Notes under the pieces: generated by a model
What the model was told of the DNA's origin: nothing
Seen by the model: only the letters and a program-made list of their open reading frames with translations
Database searches by the model: none
Source of the DNA: Candidatus Bealeia paramacronuclearis
GTDB lineage: Bacteria; Pseudomonadota; Alphaproteobacteria; UBA9655
DNA length: 64,000 bases
NCBI RefSeq assembly: GCF_035607555.1
Contig: NZ_JAVHWZ010000002.1
Span: 62,001-126,000, forward strand
Direction of reading: 5' to 3'
In this document: piece by piece, positions 1 to 8,329 of the stretch
How the letters are laid out: each line of letters starts with the position of its first letter
Position numbering within the stretch: position 1 is the stretch's first letter
Program-made: the position numbers and the translations under genes

Positions 1-81
1 GGTGCTATGAAAGAGTTGTGCTTGAAATTTCGGTCCTAAATTTTAGACTGTGAAAATCTTAATCTTTTGGAGAACTTACAT

Positions 82-1233
82 ATGAAAAACAACTTAACAC
101 TCAATTCAATTTCACTTGCCCTTTTGTGCAGTGTGTCCTTTTTTGATCTTCAGGCTATGAATACGGCCAAAGAGGGAATGGAGATTTCAGCTTCTAGCTC
201 TACTGCTTCTGCTTCTGCGGTCACCAAACAAAAGACCTCTATATTTGAAGAGTTTGAAAGTGTAAGTGTGAAAGAGTACATCGAAAAATGCATGCCCAAC
301 TTGCCTGTCGAGAAAAAGAAAGACGCTGTTAAGGTGTTTGATTCCCTGTTGAAATCAAAAGCAACCCCAATTCAAGAAGACGATGCAAAATTGAATTTAA
401 AAATTAAAACAGAGGGAGGGTATAGTTTTCCACCTTCAATGGAAATGCAGGGTCCGTTTTTAAAATATTGTGGTACGGGCTCCTTTAAACGTATCCTTGA
501 TATTGGTGGGGGAAAAGGAGATGACACGATATCGTGCCTTATGACGCGTAATGCGCAAGTAATCTCTGTTGATATTCAGCAGAATCAATTGAATGAACTG
601 GGATTAAGGGTTGAAGACAAACTTGAAAAATCTTTTCCGGAAATTTTTGAGAAAAAATGGTTTTCAAAGTTAAAGCGTAATTTTGCAACAAAAGGATCTG
701 TTCCAACTGCCTATATGAACGCGATTAATGGCGTGAATATGAGCCGTGTAGCCCATTTTTTAAATGGAGAAGAATTATCAATACTCGTTGATAACCTTGC
801 AAGTATGATGAAAGATGGGGCATGGCTTTCTTTGACAGTTTCAACAATTGTGCCTGATTCACGCGAAGCTCAGTGGATTGAAAAACAAACACAACAAGGT
901 TTAAAAGATCCTGGTCTCGTTTATTATGAAACTATTAAAACTATAAGAAAGAATGGTGTAGATCATTTGATCATTGAGGCTCTCCCCAAAACGTTCGCCA
1001 TGGTTAACAGGAAGACGTGTCAACTTCCCAGTCCTGGTCATAAAATGGAGTTTATGGAAGAAAATAAAACGGCTTGGACGAATACCATGATACAAGGTCG
1101 GTATTATCATACGCTTGAGAGTTTAAAATCCTATTTAGAGAAAGATTTTGATATTGTTGATTCAAAGGTGACTGAGTGGGATGACGAAGATAAATTTCTT
1201 TCAGTTATTGCCGAAAGAAAACCACGTCAATAA
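82..1233 (+). CDS. Secreted class I methyltransferase-like protein (candidate effector)
   Basis: The protein has 383 residues. The ATG at 82 is chosen over an upstream TTG because TTGGAG sits 9 bases before it and a signal peptide follows directly (MKNNLTLNSISLALLCSVSF, then a small-residue cut region). A Ser/Thr/Ala-rich linker leads to a Rossmann methyltransferase core: motif I is seen as ILDIGGGKGDD, followed by an acidic strand end (VISVDIQ). Further on, the segment around SRVAHFLNGEE and MMKDGAWLSL resembles motifs IV-VI. The same domain order and several of the same motifs occur in the secreted protein at 7206-8252, so the two are probably paralogues. SAM is not expected in the periplasm, so I infer export into the host cell. 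The substrate is unknown and could be a small molecule, protein or RNA. The methyltransferase fold is fairly sure; the effector role is inference. Confidence 0.75.
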   Translation: MKNNLTLNSISLALLCSVSFFDLQAMNTAKEGMEISASSSTASASAVTKQKTSIFEEFESVSVKEYIEKCMPNLPVEKKKDAVKVFDSLLKSKATPIQEDDAKLNLKIKTEGGYSFPPSMEMQGPFLKYCGTGSFKRILDIGGGKGDDTISCLMTRNAQVISVDIQQNQLNELGLRVEDKLEKSFPEIFEKKWFSKLKRNFATKGSVPTAYMNAINGVNMSRVAHFLNGEELSILVDNLASMMKDGAWLSLTVSTIVPDSREAQWIEKQTQQGLKDPGLVYYETIKTIRKNGVDHLIIEALPKTFAMVNRKTCQLPSPGHKMEFMEENKTAWTNTMIQGRYYHTLESLKSYLEKDFDIVDSKVTEWDDEDKFLSVIAERKPRQ

Positions 1234-1253
1234 GTAGGCTAGTAAATCCCCCC

Positions 1254-1276
1254 CCCTCAAATTTTGCGTTTGAGGG
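1254..1276 (+). terminator. Hairpin after the methyltransferase gene, possible terminator
   Basis: An 8-bp perfect stem (CCCTCAAA paired with TTTGAGGG) with a 7-base loop lies 20 bases after the stop codon, next to a run of nine C. No T-run follows on the + strand, so a classical Rho-independent terminator is doubtful. Confidence 0.35.
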
Positions 1277-1300
1277 AGAGGCTTACAAAAAGGAAAGGGA

Positions 1301-1435
1301 ATGACTTTAATAACATCAGATGCAAGAATTTTGGAATTGAAAAACAGAGATTTTTGGGAAAAACCTCCGAATGACTCTTCCGTTCTTAACATGCTGAATT
1401 GCATTGTATTTCTTGCATTCTATGCCCGCTTTTGA
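1301..1435 (+). CDS. Small ORF with a strong ribosome binding site, unknown
   Basis: This 44-codon ORF starts with ATG at 1301 behind AAGGAAAGGGA, one of the better Shine-Dalgarno sequences in the window. The product is MTLITSDARILELKNRDFWE followed by a hydrophobic end (LNCIVFLAFYARF). I recognise no family. It lies alone between the methyltransferase and the YoeB-like gene. It could be a true small protein or the 5' stub of a lost gene. Confidence 0.3.
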   Translation: MTLITSDARILELKNRDFWEKPPNDSSVLNMLNCIVFLAFYARF

Positions 1436-1550
1436 ATAAGCCATCTTGCTGCACTATGTGCTTTTTTAATTGTCTAGAAATAACGGTTGAAAAAATAGAT
1501 ATTTTATATTATAGGGGTGATAATTTTACATTTTTAAATGGTTTTTTACA

Positions 1551-4061
1551 ATGAATCGCACTTTATTATACTCAATTCTTTTGGCTTCAACGTTTATTTC
1601 TCCTGTATTTTCAATGCAGCAGCCGATTGACGAAGAAACCCCCACAGAGTCCACTCCTAGAAAAATCCAAACAGATGAGGAGCAGATCGCGCAATTGCCT
1701 TTGATTGAGCGCCTTTACATGGGGCGGTTTAAAAAACTTGACGCAAATTCGATTCAAGAAAAAACCCGCTCTGCAGTGCAGCTTATGATCCTAAATCAAA
1801 ATGATTCCGCGCAGAAAATCTGGGAAGATTTGGCTGAGGCAGAACAGACGTCCGCAATGTACAAGCTAGGGATGATGTGTGAGAAAAAGGGGGACGCGCT
1901 GGGAGCCCTCTCTTGGACTGTTTTTGCAGTTCAGTGGGAGTGGATTAAGACTGGTAAACCGCACGTCCAAGCCCTGGAGCAACTTGAAAAGTGGAAGGAA
2001 CAAAAAGATCTCATCAAAAACTCTCGAGTGACTGGTTTTCTTTCGAAACTCCATGAATTTAAGACATATTACCCGGATACGACGGAGGGGGGCGATGCGC
2101 CCGAAGAGTTTGACAGAATAACATGATTTACTCAGCAGAACCCTTTTGAGACGGATACAACATTTTTGAATAACGACTTGAAAACCCGCAAGGACACGGG
2201 GCTGTTGGAAAGATTTGTGAACCTGAAACATAAAGAGGAGACACGTCAGCAACTGACTCAGGGTAAAAAGTCCAAGAAGGGAGCCCAGAATGGATGTAAA
2301 TTTCGGACAAATTTGGCTGTAATGTACGAATCGTTAGGATATGATCAGTGTGCAGAAAAGCATTACATAGCAGCAAACACAGCCTTATCCTATTTGAACC
2401 TTTCACATCGCTATTGAAGAACGAACAAAGAAAAATTCAAAGAAGCTGCGGAAAACTACTTTTCTTCCAAAGCCCAGGATGACAAGGCGGATAGAGACAT
2501 GGAATCCCTCGTCGCCTATCGTCTTGGATGCTATTACCATAACAAAAGAGACAACGCAAAGATACGGAATTGGTTCTCAAGATCCGACACGTCTTTGGGA
2601 TATTACCAACTGGCGTGGATAGAGAATCACAAAAAAAACAATGATGCTGAAGTCACTCGCCTTTTGGAAAAATCAAAAGAAAAGGCGAAAACAGAAGGAC
2701 GACCTTTTCCCGCCCTTTACCTGTTCCTGGCAAATTATGAACGGGAGCGAGGTGCTACGGAGGAGAAGGTTTTTCCATATTTACAACTGGCTGAAGAGCA
2801 AGAGAAACAACTCAAAGAGATGTTTAAAAAAAATCCTCAGCTCGAGACAAAGCCGTTTTGGGCGGAGTTAAAGAATGATTCTCGCGACAAATTGATTTCG
2901 CTCGGCATGGGAAATTATTATCTTCATTTCGCCTTAAAAGGGCAGGATGTTAAGACAAATCTCCCCTTAGCCATTGAAAAGTATAAGGTCTCTGACACAC
3001 CTCATTCATTGTTTAATATAGGCCTAGCTTATTTGATCGATTCTCCCTTGTATGCCCCACAAAAAGCCGTTGAGTATTTCTTTCAATCAGGAAGACCAAA
3101 GGGTTTTTTACAGGTTGCCCACCTTCATAAAACAGGAAAAATCGCTCCCACCCCTTCAAATGTTGGGTATTGGGGAAAACTTGACGAACTTAAGAAGCTT
3201 TTTAAGAAAAGTTTGAGAAACGTAAGGTGGCATAACAAGGCCGCTCTGCAAGGAGAGTGGGCTCTTTGTATTGATGAAAATTTAGATTTGGCTGAAATTT
3301 ATTTTCAGGAAGCCCTCAACGGAAATAAAAATATTTTACCAAGAGACAAAGAATTGTATGAGAGCTCTCTCCAAGATATCTCTGAAAAAAGGCTCTTACT
3401 CAGTAATCAAAATAAATTATTAAAATTAGAACTTCTGGCTCAGGAAAACTCAAACCGCAATCTCCCCTCTGAGACGTCGTTCGTGCAAAATAGCAACAAC
3501 TATCAGCCACAAGAGGAGTTGGTCACGAAGCAGGATCAAACTATACCAGAAGCTTCTCGTTCTGAAGGTAAGCAAGATATTGACATAACACCCCCCACAA
3601 TCAATGCGGGGCAGGTTAAAAAACAGAAGACAAAACCTAACAATAATGTGAGTTCAAAAAAGGATTTAGGCTCTAAAAATTCTAAAATTGATTTTCTAAC
3701 CCTCTCAAAGGGCGACGAAAAGAAAGACGTCATCTTGGACTTCGCCGACATCACGTTGGAGAGCGCGTTTGAAGCAGAAATTGACATGCAAGTTGCAGAG
3801 GGGAAAGTCAAAAACAGCAAGCTTAAAGAACTTTGGGATGACGCCTTGGAGTCCATCGAATGTGGAAACCTTCTCAAAGGGACAGGTCAGCCAGAGATTT
3901 TAAAAAATACCTCAAATATATCAGGCACAATAGTTTCAAGGCGCATCAATAAAGAAGATCGACTTGTCTATAGCGTTGAGAGTGACCCACAAAACCCGGA
4001 CAAAGTGAAAGTCACTATCCTTTCAATTGAGGGGCATTACACGTTTTTGACGAAGAAGTAG
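1551..4061 (+). pseudogene. Secreted Sel1/TPR-like protein with C-terminal YoeB-type RNase domain, two in-frame TGA codons
   Basis: A single reading frame of 837 codons runs from ATG 1551 to TAG 4061, broken only by TGA at 2124-2126 and 2415-2417. There is no frameshift. The N-terminus is a signal peptide (MNRTLLYSILLASTFISPVF, then SMQQ). Next come helical repeats with the Sel1/TPR pattern of Ala/Leu/Tyr (for example AMYKLGMMCEKKGD, VAYRLGCYYHNKRD, SLGYYQLAWI, HSLFNIGLAYLID), then a Lys/Ser/Gln-rich linker. The last 78 codons (3825-4058) match the YoeB/Txe fold: GTGQPEILK, SRRINKEDRLVYSV and a final EGHYTFL. These hold equivalents of E. coli YoeB Glu46, Arg65, His83 and Tyr84, the catalytic set for ribosome-dependent mRNA cleavage. 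No YefM-like antitoxin gene lies beside it. Other genes here use TGA as a normal stop, so I read these as nonsense mutations, possibly from TGG. A product starting at ATG 2499 would lack the signal peptide. Confidence 0.75.
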
Positions 4062-4117
4062 CGTCTGCATGGGATTCCTGATTTTTATCTGAGGTCAGAC
4101 AGTATAGCACTTCTCTG

Positions 4118-4267
4118 TTACATTGATAGATATTGACGGAGGAGTTTATCAAAGAGTTGATGAAGGTTTTCTGGGTTTTTCTGGACGATGGAGAGGAGGA
4201 TGGATTTGATTTTATGCCACCAATGTTCAATAGAATTGAGGTCAGGAGAGTCAGTGGGGAGAAAGCG
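4118..4267 (-). pseudogene. IS630-family transposase, C-terminal remnant
   Basis: On the minus strand the segment reads RFLPTDSPDLNSIEHWWHKI followed by KSILLSIVQKNPENLHQLFD and a stop. The S-P-D-L-N-x-I-E motif is the signature of the last catalytic region (final Glu) of IS630/DDE_3 transposases. The N-terminal two thirds are absent. It is a decayed fragment in the gap between two effector genes. Confidence 0.7.
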
Positions 4268-4444
4268 CTTTTACAAGTGAATCTGCGCTTTTTAACCTAA
4301 TTTATTGTGCCATTGAAAAAATTACAGAAAAAGGGACAGTGTTTTTGCAAAATTGGGCTTTGACAATTTCTCAGCTCGATGTATATTTTGAAGGAAGGCT
4401 CCAACTGGGGTCTATGTTTAACCGCTGACACAGTTAGTTGAACA

Positions 4445-4571
4445 CTCTCGCGCTATGCGCTTTGAGCTCTCTCAAGCTGTCTCAAAGTATAATTCTTATC
4501 GGCCTCATCGCGCCTTGAAAGGCCTCACTCCTTTGCACTATATTCACTCTCATATTCTCGAGGCCTCTTGA
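4445..4571 (+). pseudogene. IS481/IS3-type transposase, C-terminal remnant
   Basis: The + strand reads ...SKYNSYRPHRALKGLTPLHY then IHSHILEAS and TGA. YN-x-YRPH-x-AL-x-G-x-TP is the typical end of the rve integrase core in IS481 and IS3 transposases. Nothing upstream continues the domain, so only the tail survives. Together with the IS630 fragment at 4118 it marks old IS traffic in this 610-base gap. Confidence 0.65.
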
Positions 4572-4672
4572 GTCTCATTTCATATGAACTCCTACAAATT
4601 GAAAAAAGTATTGAAAAAATAAAAATCATTGTTATATTAATTTTGATTTAGTTTTATTTTTGGGGAAAAATT

Positions 4673-6898
4673 TTGTTTTATCGTGTTTCATTGGTGTTAT
4701 TGACGGGTACAATTCTGGGTTCTGTTTCATCGCCGGCGCTTTTAGAGGCCTCGGGTGGGGAGGGGTATCACAAGGATCACAGAGGAAACAATAAACACTC
4801 TAATGATCAGCGTGATTATTCACAAAAAACTCGTTCCGACGGCAAAAGTAATTCCGAAATAAAACATGAGAAAAAGGGATATTTCCCAGAGAATAAAAAG
4901 AGCGAAAATTCTTTAAATTTTCAAGGAAAAAAGAAAAAAGGTTCTGGTGCGTCCAACAATTCCCAACCCTCTCAGGAGAAGATAGATCTCAAGAAAATTG
5001 ATTTCACAAAATCCTTGGAATCGATCAGAGATTTTAATTCCTTATTCTCCTTTCTCAAAGATAACTTTCACAATCCTCAAAGCGTTGTAAAATGGTGCAA
5101 TACCATTCGGGACATCATAAAAGACAAAAATCACAGAGATTACAAAAGAAATATCAACAATATCTTTATCGCAAGAGTCCTGACGAGTCTGGGTCAAGCA
5201 GTTAAAAAGAACCCTAAACTCAAATCAGTTTTAGATGAGTATTTTAGAGCCCAAACCGAATTTTTGGACTTGTGGGAAGACCGCGCCTTTAGTTTTCTAG
5301 AGCAGAATACATTTAAGGAGCAAGAGCTCTCGAATATTTTTTATGGCAATGCGCAGTTGGGCGGAATATTAGGAAGTAATTTCCTCAAAAAATGGGAGGA
5401 GGAAGCCACTAATCATCTCAAATCATTTAACGAGCAAGAGCTCTCGAACATTTTTTATGGAAATGCCCTTTTGGGCGGAAAGTGGAGTGATAACTTCCTC
5501 AAAGCTTGGGAAGAGAGAGCCCTTTCTCGTCTCGATAAATTTGGCCAGCAAGGGCTCTCGAATATTTTTTATGGAAATGCCCTTTTGGGCGGAAAGTGGA
5601 GTCGAGATTTCCTCGCAAAGTGGGAAACACAAGCCCTTTCTCGTCTCAATGAATTTAAGGAGCAAGAGCTCTCGAATATTTTTTATGGCAATGCGCAGTT
5701 GGGCGGAATATTAGGAAGTAATTTCCTCAAAAAATGGGAGGAGGAAGCCACTAATCATCTCAAATCATTTAACGAGCAAGAGCTCTCGAACATTTTTTAT
5801 GGAAATGCGCAGTTGGGCGGAAAACTAAGTTCAAATTTCCTCGCAAAGTGGGAAACAGAAGCCCTTTCTCACGTCTCAAAGTTTAACGAGCAAGAACTGT
5901 CGAACATTTTTTATGGCAATGCGAAGTTGGGCGGAAAATTGAGTGATAAGTTCCTCGCAAACTGGGAAATACAAGCCCTTTCTCACGTCTCAAAGTTTAA
6001 CGAGCAAGAACTGTCGAACATTTTTTATGGGCAGGCTCTTTTAGGAAACCCCTTCTCTCAAAAGTTTGTGGGAGCCTGGAAAGAAACCTTTTTGAGTAAA
6101 AGGACGAACGGGGAATTTCAGGATCCCTCAGCAGAAATACACAGTATTTATCTGGCCATCCAGCGATTCAATCTTCAAAAAGAGTTTGCTGAAGACCTTT
6201 TTCAAGAGATCAAATTGCTTTCGAAAAAACATGGAAAAAAAAATAAAATAACAACGTCCCAACTTCAAAATTCTGTTTTTGAAAGCCTGCAATCTTATTC
6301 CAAAGACAAAGACCTTGGAGATCTTGAGGAAGAGGCTTTCTTTGAGTCCGTAATGTCTCCTGTGGATATCTATCTGAAAAAATATGGAATTGTTGTTGAA
6401 GTTCAGGGGCCTTCTCATTTTCTCAGCGATCACAAAACGGCAAAACCAGAAGATAGGCTTAAGGAACACATTCTTCTCAATGACTCAGAGGGAAAAGTTT
6501 GCTCTGTTCTGGCCATCCCTTATTTTGAATGGAATCTGTTGAAAAACGAGCAAGAAAAGTTCGGCTATTTTAATGAAAAGCTCTCCCCCATTTTGCAGAC
6601 GTTGAATTTAAGCTCTCCACATCAGGAGACCTCAAAGGGGCGTGAAAATTTCAAATCCTCTGCCATGAATATTGTTTTGAATTTAGGGGAAGGCAAAGAT
6701 CTAAATGAGAGCAATCTTAGGCTTGCCTATAAAAAGAGGAAGTTCCTATTCTCAAACGATGGATCCGACAAAAATACCATGCCTGATGCACAGAAAACAC
6801 CCGAAAACAAAGAAAGCGAAATCAACCTTCCCTTCAAGAAAAGATTACTACCACAATCATCCGGAGAAATAGATTTCTCAAATGGTGCCGAGTCATAG
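4673..6898 (+). CDS. Secreted OPR-repeat protein with C-terminal RAP domain (candidate RNA-binding effector)
   Basis: The product has 741 residues from a TTG start at 4673, with GGGG 7-10 bases upstream. The signal peptide is MFYRVSLVLLTGTILGSVSS. A Lys/Asn/Ser-rich linker covers residues about 30-100 and a helical region about 105-210. Seven tandem 38-residue repeats begin near residue 216 (unit EQELSNIFYGNAQLGG...NFLKKWEEEA). A repeat of 38 residues with the L-x-N-I-x-x-x-x-A-x-L-G pattern fits octotricopeptide (OPR/FASTK-type) repeats. Near residues 555-640 lies a RAP domain: VVEVQGPSHFL and, later, IPYFEWNLL. OPR-RAP proteins bind specific RNAs in chloroplasts, mitochondria and apicomplexa; RAP resembles a restriction-nuclease fold. 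Combined with a signal peptide, this suggests an effector acting on host or host-organelle RNA, which is inference. The C-terminal 100 residues are low complexity with KKRKF and KKRL clusters. Confidence 0.8.
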   Translation: MFYRVSLVLLTGTILGSVSSPALLEASGGEGYHKDHRGNNKHSNDQRDYSQKTRSDGKSNSEIKHEKKGYFPENKKSENSLNFQGKKKKGSGASNNSQPSQEKIDLKKIDFTKSLESIRDFNSLFSFLKDNFHNPQSVVKWCNTIRDIIKDKNHRDYKRNINNIFIARVLTSLGQAVKKNPKLKSVLDEYFRAQTEFLDLWEDRAFSFLEQNTFKEQELSNIFYGNAQLGGILGSNFLKKWEEEATNHLKSFNEQELSNIFYGNALLGGKWSDNFLKAWEERALSRLDKFGQQGLSNIFYGNALLGGKWSRDFLAKWETQALSRLNEFKEQELSNIFYGNAQLGGILGSNFLKKWEEEATNHLKSFNEQELSNIFYGNAQLGGKLSSNFLAKWETEALSHVSKFNEQELSNIFYGNAKLGGKLSDKFLANWEIQALSHVSKFNEQELSNIFYGQALLGNPFSQKFVGAWKETFLSKRTNGEFQDPSAEIHSIYLAIQRFNLQKEFAEDLFQEIKLLSKKHGKKNKITTSQLQNSVFESLQSYSKDKDLGDLEEEAFFESVMSPVDIYLKKYGIVVEVQGPSHFLSDHKTAKPEDRLKEHILLNDSEGKVCSVLAIPYFEWNLLKNEQEKFGYFNEKLSPILQTLNLSSPHQETSKGRENFKSSAMNIVLNLGEGKDLNESNLRLAYKKRKFLFSNDGSDKNTMPDAQKTPENKESEINLPFKKRLLPQSSGEIDFSNGAES
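5318..6115 (+). repeat. Seven tandem 114-bp coding repeats (OPR units)
   Basis: Units begin at 5318, 5432, 5546, 5660, 5774, 5888 and 6002, each 114 bp (38 codons). The stretch 5311-5466 recurs without visible difference at 5653-5808, exactly three units (342 bp) downstream, so a block of three units seems to have been duplicated recently. The last unit diverges after its first half. Confidence 0.85.
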
Positions 6899-7205
6899 CT
6901 GACCCTGCTTTTTCTTGAGGAGAGGGCTATTCATTCGCGCCGCAAGTGCTTATGTTTGAATGGCACCCTCTCTTTTTTATGAAGATAAGTGGGATAGGGA
7001 AAACACCCTCGCCTTTAAGGAAATACTTGAGTCGGCGCTGAAATAACGCCTAGCAAGTTGAATTAAATATCACTTTAGAATTTCAGAACCCTAGCGTTTA
7101 TGCGTTAATTTTTTATTCAAATCTTTATCACCAAGTTTCATTCACGATGGATATATATCGCTAATCACACAGAAGACAAACTGACCGGCAGCCGAGCAAA
7201 GGTGT
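6899..7205. other. Intergenic region, 307 bases, no gene
   Basis: It separates two convergent secreted-protein genes. A 29-codon open stretch starting at ATG near 6959 (reads MAPSLFYEDKWDRENTLAFK) has no ribosome binding site and is probably a relic. I see no convincing terminator or RNA gene. Confidence 0.4.
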
Positions 7206-8252
7206 TCAGTTTTGTTCGCCTTTACTTGATGTGTTGGATTGAGGCTTAAAGGCCAAGATTCCAGAATAACGAAGCCTTTGCTCTTTTAATTGACTCAAGC
7301 TCAGCTCATCAAACTTATATTTTTTTGATTCTTCACTATAGTCAGCATCATACCAATAAGACTCTTTCACTTCAAACCCAGCATTGGAATAAAATTTAGC
7401 AAGAGTTTCCGGGTCCATACTGTGGACAGTGACATATCTCTTTCCAAAATGAGGTTTCGTGCTCCCCACTTTATAGGCACCCACGTATTCATCATCATTG
7501 AATTCGTCTATTTCATGGGTCATGTACCCCGGGGATTTAACCTCTTGTTTTCGTTGTTTTTCCCAAAAATCTACAATGACGTCTTCGGCGCAAGGGCCAA
7601 CGACAGAAGCCACTGCAAAACCTCCCGGTTTGGTAACTTCATACAATTTTTTAGTGTAGAGTTCAGTTTCATCTGGAGTTAAAAAGTGGATAAGATTTCC
7701 TGAATAAGTACCATCATACCTATAGTCATACGCAGGTCTCTCAAAGTTCAAAACGTTCTCCATCGAAATTAAAGGAACAAGGCCTTTGAAAGTTTCCAGA
7801 TCTTTTAAGCTTTTTTCATTTGGAAGGTAGTTCTCTGCGCGCATTAAATTTTCTTTAATTTTTGGTTCAAGCTCCTTTTGAAGCTCCATAGGAACAACTC
7901 TTCCGCCAGCCACCAGAAATTTCCAAGAGGCATATCCCCAACCTGATGGGGCGTCCAATATTAAGGGGGGCTCTTTATGAGATTTAAACAATTTATGCGT
8001 TTCTGTAAGGGCGCTTTCCAAAGGAGGGAGCACCCCTGGAAAATTATATCCAAAATTCTTGGCTTGAGGGATCCCCTGATTAACCAGAGTCATCTTTTCC
8101 TTCAATATTGAGAAAGCAAGATTTAGCTTTTTCACAACGATGAGATGAGAAGCCCATAAATCAGTGCCTTCCTCAACAGCAACCACAGGAGCCGTTAAGA
8201 AAACTACTGTTAAACAGATGGTGATTTTAAAATAATTTAAAACTTTATTCAT
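7206..8252 (-). CDS. Secreted class I methyltransferase-like protein, paralogue of the first gene
   Basis: The protein has 348 residues. The signal peptide is MNKVLNYFKITICLTVVFLT followed by APVVAVEE. The methyltransferase core shows a motif I variant, LILDAPSGWGYASWKF, then GGRVVPMELQ as the acidic-strand region. Further on are GNLIHFLTPDETELY and EVTKPGGFAVASVVGP, the post-motif helix and strand. The order and spacing match the protein at 82-1233, and the final region (MDPETLAKFYSNAGFEVKES) is the usual end of such enzymes. The SAM loop is less glycine-rich than in the first copy, so activity is uncertain. Both copies carry Sec signals, which suggests an exported family. The IS1202-type element at 8330 sits just upstream of this gene and may have displaced its promoter. 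Confidence 0.7.
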   Translation of the reverse strand: MNKVLNYFKITICLTVVFLTAPVVAVEEGTDLWASHLIVVKKLNLAFSILKEKMTLVNQGIPQAKNFGYNFPGVLPPLESALTETHKLFKSHKEPPLILDAPSGWGYASWKFLVAGGRVVPMELQKELEPKIKENLMRAENYLPNEKSLKDLETFKGLVPLISMENVLNFERPAYDYRYDGTYSGNLIHFLTPDETELYTKKLYEVTKPGGFAVASVVGPCAEDVIVDFWEKQRKQEVKSPGYMTHEIDEFNDDEYVGAYKVGSTKPHFGKRYVTVHSMDPETLAKFYSNAGFEVKESYWYDADYSEESKKYKFDELSLSQLKEQRLRYSGILAFKPQSNTSSKGEQN

Positions 8253-8312
8253 AAAAATGACTCAACAAAAAAATAATTGGGAGTATATAATTTTAAATTA
8301 ATTTTCTTGTCA

Positions 8313-8329
8313 AGGAAAAGTAAAAATCT
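8313..8329. repeat. Target site duplication of the IS1202-type element, left copy
   Basis: AGGAAAAGTAAAAATCT is identical to 9764-9780. Long target duplications are typical of the IS1202 group. Confidence 0.8.

Noticed and set aside
3536-3877. Minus-strand ORF of 113 codons
   Set aside because: It is the shadow of the linker of the YoeB-like gene; it has no ribosome binding site or domain.
1551-4061. UGA decoded as tryptophan (altered genetic code)
   Set aside because: Several intact genes (ppk, the LysE exporter, the LpoA-like lipoprotein) end at TGA followed directly by another gene or by non-coding sequence, so UGA is a normal stop here.
5318-6115. CRISPR array
   Set aside because: The regular 114-bp units have no spacers and code continuously for 38-residue protein repeats in a long open frame.
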